Part shown: piece after piece, positions 24,632 through 30,396 of the stretch
How positions within the stretch are numbered: position 1 is the first letter of the stretch
Layout of the letters: every line of letters begins with the position of its first letter
NCBI GenBank assembly: GCA_045602645.1
Contig: JAZSBZ010000055.1
Coordinates: 1 to 30,396, forward strand
DNA length: 30,396 bases
Direction: 5' to 3'
Origin: Scatovivens sp045602645
Lineage (GTDB): Bacteria > Bacillota > Clostridia > TANB77 > CAG-508
The notes under the pieces: generated by a model
What the model was told of the DNA's origin: nothing
The model's input: only the letters and a program-made list of their open reading frames with translations
Databases searched by the model: none
Program-made: the position numbers and the translations under genes

Positions 24632-24739
24632 ATTAACATAGGTTTAAAATACAATTAAATTATATAAATACTACTTACGTGAATTTATGAAATAATTTGT
24701 TGTACATTGAAAATTTAATAGAAAGAGGTAAATGTAATT

Positions 24740-26284
24740 ATGGAAACAATTTTAATTATCGTTGCCACTGTTCTAATCTCAGCTGTAATTTTCATACCTG
24801 TTGGGGTAATGATTAGAAAGAAAATTGCAGAGTCTAAAATTCAAAGTGCAGAAAGTGAAGCTAAAAGATTAATCGAAAACGTAAAGATAGAAGCAGAAAA
24901 TTTGAAAAAAGAGGAATTGATTAAAGCTAAAGAAGAAGTACTAAAAATAAGAAATGAATTAGATCAAGAGATTAAAGAAAGAAGAGGCGACGTTCAAGCA
25001 CAAGAAAGAAGATTAATTCAAAAAGAAGAAAACTTAGAAAAGAAAGTTGCTCTATTTGACAGTAAAGAAAAAGAATTAGAAAGAAAATTTGCTGATAATG
25101 AAGCAAAAAAACAAGAGCTTGAGAAACTTTATAATCAAGAATTAGAAGAATTACAAAGAATCTCAGGTTTAACACAAGATCAAGCTAAACAACAATTACT
25201 TGAGGAATTAAATAAAGAAATTACTCAAGAAAAAGCAGCTATGATTAAAGATTTAGAAGCAAAAGCTAAAGAAGAATCAGAGAAAAATGCTAGAGAAATT
25301 GTTAGTTTTGCTATTCAAAAATGTGCTGCTGACCATACTTCTGAAACAACAGTATCAGTTGTTTCACTTCCAAATGATGAAATGAAAGGAAGAATAATTG
25401 GTAGAGAAGGTAGAAACATTAAAACTCTTGAAACTTTAACTGGTATCGATTTAATTATCGATGATACACCAGAAGCAGTTATCATTTCAGGTTTTGATCC
25501 ATTAAGAAGAGAAGTTGCAAGACTTGCTATTGAAAAATTGATTGATGATGGAAGAATACATCCAGCAAAAATTGAAGAAATGGTAGAAAAAGCTAAAGAA
25601 GAAGTTGCTGCTATTATTAAAGAAGAAGGAGAAAGAGCTGCTTTAGAAACTGGAGTTAATAATCTTCATCCAGACATAATTAAATTAATTGGAAAATTAA
25701 AATACAGAACAAGTTATGGACAAAATGTATTAAACCACTCTATTGAAGTGTCTAACTTAGCTAGAATAATGGCTGAAGAGTTAGGAATTAATTCAAAGAT
25801 TGCAAGACGTGCAGGATTGTTACATGACCTTGGAAAAGCTTTAGACCACGATATGGAAGGAACACACGTTGAACTTGGCGTAGAAATTCTTAAAAAATAT
25901 AAAGAGAATGATACAGTTATCAACGCCGTTGAAGCTCACCACGGAGATGTTGAACCATTAACATTGGAAGCAATTTTAGTTCAAGCTGCAGACGCTATCT
26001 CAGCATCAAGACCAGGTGCTAGAAGAGAAACACTTGAAACTTATATCAAGAGATTAGAAAAACTTGAAGAGATTGCTAATTCATTTGATGGAGTAGAAAA
26101 ATCATTCGCTATACAAGCGGGACGTGAAGTTAGACTTATCGTTAAGCCTGAAAAAGTATCTGATGCAGATATGGTAATTATGGCAAGAGACGTTGCTAAA
26201 AAAGTAGAAAATGAAATGGAATATCCAGGACAAATTAAAGTAAACGTTATAAGAGAGTCTAGAGTAATTGATTATGCAAAATAA
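24740..26284 (+). CDS. rny: Ribonuclease Y
   Basis: Membrane-bound endoribonuclease that starts mRNA decay in Firmicutes; it partners PNPase, encoded upstream here. The 514-aa protein has an N-terminal helix (about 2-24) and a long Glu/Lys coiled coil (to about 185). A KH domain (MKGRIIGREGRNIKTLE) and an HD domain follow, with NHSIEVSNLA, LLHDLGKALDHD (H362-D363), EAHHGD and the acidic AADAISA. C-terminal RESRVIDYAK is family-typical. The ribosome binding site AGAGG is modest. It has its own promoter and terminator. Confidence 0.97.
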   Translation: METILIIVATVLISAVIFIPVGVMIRKKIAESKIQSAESEAKRLIENVKIEAENLKKEELIKAKEEVLKIRNELDQEIKERRGDVQAQERRLIQKEENLEKKVALFDSKEKELERKFADNEAKKQELEKLYNQELEELQRISGLTQDQAKQQLLEELNKEITQEKAAMIKDLEAKAKEESEKNAREIVSFAIQKCAADHTSETTVSVVSLPNDEMKGRIIGREGRNIKTLETLTGIDLIIDDTPEAVIISGFDPLRREVARLAIEKLIDDGRIHPAKIEEMVEKAKEEVAAIIKEEGERAALETGVNNLHPDIIKLIGKLKYRTSYGQNVLNHSIEVSNLARIMAEELGINSKIARRAGLLHDLGKALDHDMEGTHVELGVEILKKYKENDTVINAVEAHHGDVEPLTLEAILVQAADAISASRPGARRETLETYIKRLEKLEEIANSFDGVEKSFAIQAGREVRLIVKPEKVSDADMVIMARDVAKKVENEMEYPGQIKVNVIRESRVIDYAK

Positions 26285-26291
26285 TATAAAG

Positions 26292-26323
26292 AAAGGCAGA
26301 TAATTTTTTATCTGTCTTTTTTT
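26292..26323 (+). terminator. rny intrinsic terminator
   Basis: AAAGGCAGATAA (26292-26303) pairs with TTATCTGTCTTT (26308-26319) with one G-T pair, followed by a T-run. Confidence 0.9.
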
Positions 26324-26334
26324 AATTGTAAGTA

Positions 26335-26363
26335 TTGACATTCTAAGGTTTTGAACATATAAT
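26335..26363 (+). promoter_or_regulatory. Perfect-consensus SigA promoter of sigH
   Basis: TTGACA (26335-26340), exactly 17 bases and TATAAT (26358-26363): both boxes match consensus, the strongest promoter in the window. Confidence 0.9.
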
Positions 26364-26407
26364 ACAGCTAGAAACGGCTAATAAACGCGGAGGATCAAAG
26401 GATATAA

Positions 26408-27049
26408 ATGATAAATAAAAACTTATATTATTTTAACAACAAATACGAAAATATATCTGATGAAGACCTAATTGGAAAAATCCGATTAGGAGATTCTGGA
26501 GCGCAAAATTATTTATTAGACAAATACAAAAACCTTGTTAATATGAAAGCTAATAGGTTTTATCTAATTGGCGGAGAAGATGATGATATACTTCAAGAAG
26601 GTATGATTGGTCTTTTTAAAGCAATACAATCATTTGATCCAGAGAAAAATAATTCTTTTAAAACATTTGCTAACTTATGTATTGAAAGACAATTAATCTC
26701 TGCAATCAAAACTTCAAACAGACAAAAACATATACCATTAAATTCATCTTTCTCACTAAATACTTCAGCATTTGATGAAAATGATGATACAAGTGTTATC
26801 GAAGTTCTAGATACAAATTATGTTGAAGATCCACTTGATACAATTACAAAAAGAGAATATTTTGATTCAATAGAAAGTAAGATAGATAAAACATTAAGTT
26901 CATTTGAAAAACAAGTATTAAATAGATACGTTCAAGGTGAGAGTTATGTAGATATTGCTCAAAAATTAGATTCACCTGTAAAATCTATAGATAATGCAAT
27001 TCAAAGAATAAGAAAAAAAGCAATGAAGTGTTTAAAAGATGAAGATTAA
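26408..27049 (+). CDS. sigH: RNA polymerase sigma factor SigH (Spo0H)
   Basis: SigH directs transcription of early stationary-phase and sporulation genes. The 213-aa protein follows Bacillus SigH closely: GDSGAQNYLLDKYKNLV, LIGGEDDDILQEGMIGLFKA (region 2.2), SFKTFANLCIERQLISAIKT (2.3-2.4), the signature SNRQKHIPLNSSFSLN, and region 4 with FEKQVLNRYVQGESYVDIAQ and SPVKSIDNAIQRIRKK. It starts at the ATG at 26408, since an in-frame TAA lies directly upstream. The best ribosome binding site GGAGG (26389-26393) is 14 bases away, so AAAGGA (26397-26402, gap of 5) is more likely used. A hairpin (27039-27069) spans its stop codon, and a tRNA gene follows. Confidence 0.95.
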   Translation: MINKNLYYFNNKYENISDEDLIGKIRLGDSGAQNYLLDKYKNLVNMKANRFYLIGGEDDDILQEGMIGLFKAIQSFDPEKNNSFKTFANLCIERQLISAIKTSNRQKHIPLNSSFSLNTSAFDENDDTSVIEVLDTNYVEDPLDTITKREYFDSIESKIDKTLSSFEKQVLNRYVQGESYVDIAQKLDSPVKSIDNAIQRIRKKAMKCLKDED

Positions 27050-27069
27050 TCAGTGGTATTAGTCTTCAT
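27039..27069 (+). other. Hairpin over the sigH stop codon, before the tRNA
   Basis: A 12-bp stem (27039-27050 with 27058-27069, one G-T pair) with a 7-base loop; the sigH TAA is within the 5' arm. Only a weak T-rich tail (TATTTAT) follows, so it may be a leaky terminator or a processing signal rather than a full terminator. Confidence 0.6.
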
Positions 27070-27090
27070 TATTTATGATTAAAGGAAATT

Positions 27091-27166
<76 letters not shown>

Positions 27167-27195
27167 TTAAATATATATATGGAAAGGATTTAAAA

Positions 27196-28290
27196 ATGAA
27201 AATAGGAATAGTTGGACTTCCAAATGTTGGAAAAAGTACTTTATTTAATAGTATAACAAAAGCAGGAGCTGAATGTGCAAATTATCCATTTTGTACAATT
27301 GAACCAAATGTTGGTGTTGTTGCAGTACCTGATGAAAGAGTAGAAAAATTAGCAGAAATATATAACCCACAAAAAGTAACAAATGCTGTTGTAGAATTTG
27401 TTGATATTGCTGGACTTGTAAGAGGAGCTAGCAAAGGTGAAGGTTTAGGAAATAAATTTTTATCACATATTCGTGAAGTAGATAGTGTACTTCAAGTTGT
27501 TAGATGTTTTGATAATACAAATATTGTACACGTTGATGGAAGTATTGATCCAATACGTGATATTGAGACAATTAATTTAGAATTAATTTTTGCTGATATG
27601 GAGACGATAGAAAAAAGACTTGATAGAGCAAGAAAATTATTAAAAGCTGATAAAAAATATCAATTCGAGATTGATACTTTAGAAAAAGTAAAAGCGGCTT
27701 TAGATGCTGGAAAATGTGCTAGAACATTAGATTATACTGATGAAGAAAGAGAAGTGTTAAGAGAAAGCTTTTTACTTACAATGAAACCAGTATTATATGT
27801 TGCAAACGTTTCAGAAAATGAACTTGAAAATCCAGATGCTAATGAAAATGTTCGTAAAGTTAAAGAATATGCTGCAGCAGAAAATGCAGAAGTTATTCCA
27901 CTATGCGTTAAAATTGAAGAAGAGTTAAGTGTTTTAGATAAAGAAGACAAAGAAGAAATGCTTGCAGCACTTGGTCTTGAAGAATCAGGGCTTGATAAAT
28001 TAATCAAAGCAAGTTATAAATTGTTAGGATTAATGTCTTTCTTAACTGCTGGTGAACCAGAGGTTAGAGCTTGGACAATCAAAATTGGTACAAAAGCACC
28101 ACAAGCTGCTGGTAAAATTCACTCAGATATTGAAAGAGGATTTATTAAAGCAGAAGTTATTTCATTTGATGATTTAATGAGCGCTGGTGGTTCAATGGTA
28201 CAAGCGAGAGAAAAAGGTCTTGTAAGATCTGAAGGAAAAGAGTACATAATGCGCGATGGAGACATTGTTTTATTTAGATTTAATGTTTAA
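27196..28290 (+). CDS. ychF: Ribosome-binding ATPase YchF/OLA1 family
   Basis: A P-loop ATPase of the Obg family that prefers ATP and associates with ribosomes, with roles in stress and translation control. The 364-aa protein has GLPNVGKSTLFN (G1), the YPFCTIEPNVG switch I region, DIAGLVRGASKGEGLGN (G3), a coiled-coil insertion (about 130-190, EKRLDRARKLL), YVANVSE in place of the NKxD motif, which is the family trait, and a C-terminal TGS domain (VRAWTIKIGTKAPQAAGKIH). The frame stays open upstream into the tRNA gene, but ATG 27196 with AAAGGA is the true start, giving MKIGIVGLPNVGKS. It probably shares a transcript with sigH and the tRNA. Confidence 0.96.
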   Translation: MKIGIVGLPNVGKSTLFNSITKAGAECANYPFCTIEPNVGVVAVPDERVEKLAEIYNPQKVTNAVVEFVDIAGLVRGASKGEGLGNKFLSHIREVDSVLQVVRCFDNTNIVHVDGSIDPIRDIETINLELIFADMETIEKRLDRARKLLKADKKYQFEIDTLEKVKAALDAGKCARTLDYTDEEREVLRESFLLTMKPVLYVANVSENELENPDANENVRKVKEYAAAENAEVIPLCVKIEEELSVLDKEDKEEMLAALGLEESGLDKLIKASYKLLGLMSFLTAGEPEVRAWTIKIGTKAPQAAGKIHSDIERGFIKAEVISFDDLMSAGGSMVQAREKGLVRSEGKEYIMRDGDIVLFRFNV

Positions 28291-28332
28291 ATATTACAAT
28301 TGTGTTAAATTTGTAAATTATATAAAAAGTAC

Positions 28333-28362
28333 TTGCATAATAAAATTTTTATATGTTATAAT
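28333..28362 (+). promoter_or_regulatory. Promoter of the LPYAG protein gene
   Basis: TTGCAT (28333-28338), 18-base spacer and TATAAT (28357-28362) with TGT before it (extended -10). Confidence 0.65.
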
Positions 28363-28395
28363 ATGAACAGATGTTAAGTTATAGGAGATGAGGAA

Positions 28396-28806
28396 ATGTT
28401 AAAATTATTAAAAGAAAAAGTTTTAGTTAGTTTAGTAGTAGTTTTACTTGTTGCATTAGTTATAGGAAACGTTGTTTCATTAGCTACAGAGCCAACAGTT
28501 ACAATCAATGCAGGAGCAACAAATACAAATAAAGCTGCAACACCTGGTGTTCAAATTACAGCAACAGGAAGTACAAATACAAATAAAGCAAATACAAATT
28601 CAAATACAGAATCAATTTCTGCTACAGTTGGTGCTACAAATAATACAGCAAAAAATACAAACAAAGCTAGCACAAATACAAATAAAGCAAACACAACAGC
28701 TAAATTACCTTATGCTGGTGATGAATCATCAGTTGCAATCGTTGTAATAGCTTTAGCAGCATCTGCTATTTATGCATACAAAAAAGTATCTGATTACAAT
28801 ATCTAA
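28396..28806 (+). CDS. Small secreted Asn/Thr/Lys-repeat protein with LPYAG sorting-like tail
   Basis: A 136-aa protein. An N-terminal signal peptide (about 1-30, MLKLLKEK then VLVSLVVVLLVALVIGNVVS) precedes a low-complexity region with repeats of TNTNKA. The C-terminus has LPYAGDES, a hydrophobic helix (VAIVVIALAASAIYAY) and a basic end (KKVSDYNI): the order of a sortase signal, with A instead of T in the LPxTG motif. If a sortase accepts it, the protein would be linked to the wall; otherwise it would be held by two membrane segments. There is no globular domain, so it may be a stalk, a spacer or a substrate for modification. AGGAGATGAGG precedes the ATG. It has its own promoter and terminator, just upstream of a polysaccharide gene. 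Confidence 0.82.
   Translation: MLKLLKEKVLVSLVVVLLVALVIGNVVSLATEPTVTINAGATNTNKAATPGVQITATGSTNTNKANTNSNTESISATVGATNNTAKNTNKASTNTNKANTTAKLPYAGDESSVAIVVIALAASAIYAYKKVSDYNI
28519..28688 (+). repeat. In-frame 17-base repeats encoding TNTNKA
   Basis: ACAAATACAAATAAAGC occurs exactly at 28519-28535, 28573-28589 and 28672-28688, all in the same reading frame, plus a shorter variant near 28653. Spacings of 54 and 99 bases are multiples of three, so length changes by slippage or recombination would keep the frame. Confidence 0.85.
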
Positions 28807-28828
28807 TTAAATAGAAAATAGATTAATT

Positions 28829-28854
28829 AAAGCACACTATAAGTGTGCTTTTTT
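28829..28854 (+). terminator. Terminator of the LPYAG protein gene
   Basis: AAGCACACT / AGTGTGCTT with an ATA loop, followed by a T-run. Confidence 0.92.
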
Positions 28855-28890
28855 GTTGTCTAAAAAACTTAAAAAAAGTTTCTAAAAGTG

Positions 28891-28919
28891 TTGAAATTTT
28901 GGCAAATGACTGATATAAT
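28891..28919 (+). promoter_or_regulatory. Promoter of the Wzz/BY-kinase gene
   Basis: TTGAAA (28891-28896), 17 bases and TATAAT (28914-28919) with TGA before it. Three A-tracts about 10 bases apart (centred near 28864, 28874 and 28885) lie just upstream of the -35 box. Confidence 0.75.
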
Positions 28920-28941
28920 AATGAAAAATTTGAAAGCGCAC

Positions 28942-28990
28942 AAAAGATACAAGTAATTAAGGGTTATTTGTATCTTTTTTTATTTTATTT
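28942..28990 (+). terminator. Intrinsic terminator in the leader of the Wzz/BY-kinase gene (attenuator)
   Basis: A 15-bp stem (28942-28956 with 28964-28978, one G-T pair), 7-base loop TTAAGGG, then T-rich TTTATTTTATTTT. It lies between the promoter and the ATG at 29005, so it would stop transcription after about 60 bases unless overcome. Confidence 0.75.
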
Positions 28991-29004
28991 TGTGAGGGAT
29001 TAAA

Positions 29005-30396
29005 ATGTTGTTTTTAGAAAAATTAGAACAAAAAAGAATATATCTAATTGCAGTAATGATTTTATGTATTTTACTTAGCGTAGCATATGGATTAGGATTT
29101 GCAATTAAAGAACAAATTGCATCTACATCAGTTATGCTTATTAAGATTGATTCAAAAAATACTACAGAACTAAATGGTGGTACACTTGAAATTTCAAAAG
29201 GGTTAGTATCAACTTATGAGGAATTAGTAAAAAGCGATAGTAATTTAAGTGAAATTAAAACAAAGCTAAAATTAGATACAAGTATTAGAAAATTAAAAGA
29301 ATGTATTTCACTTGAAAAAGTATCCAACTCTGATACCTTTAAAATTGAAGTTAGAAATGAAGATGCAGATATTGCGATTTCACTTTCAAAAGAAATATTG
29401 AATAATTTTTCTGAAGACTTAAAAAATGTTAATAGCTTTACAAAGATATATATAATTGATAATCCGCATATAGTAGGATCTACATATTTTGGAGTTGTGT
29501 TTAGTTATGCTTTAAAAGGTATTGTTTTAGGATTAGTAATAGATGCTTTATATATCCTTTTACTTGTTTATTTAGATAAAAATGCTAAAACAGGATTGAA
29601 TTTAGAAACAGAAGTTGCTTTAAAAACATTAATGACAATTCCTTGTAAAGAAACTTCAAAGAAAAAACATAAAGATTCAAAAGCAGAATTAATTGCATAT
29701 GAAAGCGAGAAAACAGAATTTTCAAAAGCTTTTAAAAATTTAAGATCAAATATACAATTCGTAAATGTAAATAGTGATACAAGAAATATAATTTTAGTTA
29801 CAAGTCCAAATCATTTTGATGGTAAAAGCTTTGTAGCTGCCAATTTAGCAATTAGTTATGCAGAAGTTGGTAAAAAGGTAATTTTAATTGATGCTGACAT
29901 GAGAACAGGAAGACAAGGTAAAATATTTAATATTCCAAATAATCTTGGACTTTCAAATTATTTATCAAGTTTAGATACACATGGTGTAGAAATTAATGAA
30001 CTAATAAATAAATTTATAAATGAAACAGCGATTAAAAATTTAAATTTAATTACATCTGGAACAATACCACCTAATTCAAATGAATTATTAACATCTGATA
30101 GATTAGTTAATATGATAAAGGATTTAAGTGTATTCTATGATGTTATTATTATCGATGGAACACCAATTTTAACTACAACAGATTCTTTAATTCTAACAAG
30201 AGTAGTTAGTTCAACATTGATTGTAACAAATTACAAAAACACAAAAACTGATGATTTAATAAAATCTAAAAAAGATATTCAAAATGTTGGTGGAAGAATT
30301 ATCGGTGTTGTTGTAAATAATGTTAAGATTAAAAATATAAAAGAATCTAAAAAAGCAATAAAAGATAATTTAGATAAATTTAAAAATATCATAAAA
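29005..30396 (+). CDS. Polysaccharide co-polymerase/BY-kinase fusion (Wzz-CpsD type), 3' end outside window
   Basis: The open frame has no stop through the window end (464 codons). Helix 1 is at about 12-33, an outside Wzz-type region follows, and helix 2 is at about 159-190. A cytoplasmic bacterial tyrosine-kinase domain comes next: SKAFKNLRSNIQF, a Walker A region TSPNHFDGKS (266-275), Walker A' ILIDADMR (293-300) and Walker B DVIIIDGTP (379-387). Such proteins set chain length and export of capsule or exopolysaccharide. Walker A reads HFDGKSF where PGEGKST is usual; GKS remains. The C-terminal Tyr cluster, if any, is beyond the window. GAGGG precedes the ATG. It is probably the first gene of a polysaccharide operon. 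Confidence 0.88.
   Translation, partial: MLFLEKLEQKRIYLIAVMILCILLSVAYGLGFAIKEQIASTSVMLIKIDSKNTTELNGGTLEISKGLVSTYEELVKSDSNLSEIKTKLKLDTSIRKLKECISLEKVSNSDTFKIEVRNEDADIAISLSKEILNNFSEDLKNVNSFTKIYIIDNPHIVGSTYFGVVFSYALKGIVLGLVIDALYILLLVYLDKNAKTGLNLETEVALKTLMTIPCKETSKKKHKDSKAELIAYESEKTEFSKAFKNLRSNIQFVNVNSDTRNIILVTSPNHFDGKSFVAANLAISYAEVGKKVILIDADMRTGRQGKIFNIPNNLGLSNYLSSLDTHGVEINELINKFINETAIKNLNLITSGTIPPNSNELLTSDRLVNMIKDLSVFYDVIIIDGTPILTTTDSLILTRVVSSTLIVTNYKNTKTDDLIKSKKDIQNVGGRIIGVVVNNVKIKNIKESKKAIKDNLDKFKNIIK

Noticed and set aside
28291..28332. Terminator directly after ychF
   Set aside because: TTACAA/TTGTAA can pair for only six bases with no T-tract, so I could not support a terminator.
28519..28688. 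Repeats as a CRISPR array
   Set aside because: The three 17-base copies are unevenly spaced, in frame and part of a coding low-complexity region; there are no unique spacers of constant length.

Overview
The window is chromosomal DNA from a low-GC Firmicute, most likely an uncultured gut-type member of Clostridia or a close relative. The evidence is the strong A/T bias (Arg is mostly AGA), the SigH-type sporulation sigma factor, a SpoIIP-type sporulation amidase, RNase Y, YvcK, a YrzE/TIGR04086 membrane protein, a queA-tgt-secDF neighbourhood, AGGAGG-type ribosome binding sites and TTGACA-N17-TATAAT promoters. Nearly all genes lie on the plus strand. The standard code fits, but none of the 26 stop codons I could read is TGA (22 TAA, 4 TAG). 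No CRISPR, rRNA, IS element or phage gene was seen.

Layout. 1-869: 3' part of a SpoIIP-like gene split by a one-base frameshift. 901-2136 (minus): tmcAL, facing spoIIP across a shared palindromic terminator. 2150-2210: face-to-face promoters with overlapping -10 boxes driving tmcAL and rnhA. 2247-8211: rnhA-coaE-queA-unknown membrane protein-tgt-WG-repeat-like membrane protein, ending in a long perfect hairpin terminator. 8285-11529: YrzE-like membrane protein, HD-domain protein, and highly divergent SecD and SecF (SecF ends after its fourth membrane helix). 11548-14871: rpsO and pnp, each with its own promoter and a leader that may be structured, separated by an opposite-strand, GC-richer lipoprotein cassette that looks acquired. 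14951-16449: a membrane GT2 glycosyltransferase with tandem promoters, the nearer one preceded by phased A-tracts. 16452-21178: murB, a divergent membrane-anchored YvcK and a glycogen-debranching-type enzyme. 21198-24579: ABC exporter (ATPase, permease) followed closely by an ATP-grasp ligase. 24603-26319: rny. 26335-28290: sigH, tRNA-Thr(GGU) and ychF, probably one transcription unit. 28333-28851: a small secreted TNTNKA-repeat protein with an LPYAG sorting-like tail. 28891-30396: a polysaccharide co-polymerase/BY-kinase fusion, running off the window, with an intrinsic terminator in its leader.

How it fits together. The window mixes tRNA modification (TmcAL, QueA, Tgt), RNA turnover (PNPase, RNase Y, RNase HI), envelope building (MurB, YvcK, GT2, LPYAG protein, Wzz/BY kinase), protein export (SecDF relatives) and entry into sporulation (SigH, SpoIIP). 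The least explained parts are the two unknown membrane proteins in the queA-tgt block, the SecD/SecF pair that lacks the usual intramembrane motifs, a YvcK that lacks its usual ligand loops, the exporter/ATP-grasp module, and several non-coding regulatory elements described in the findings.
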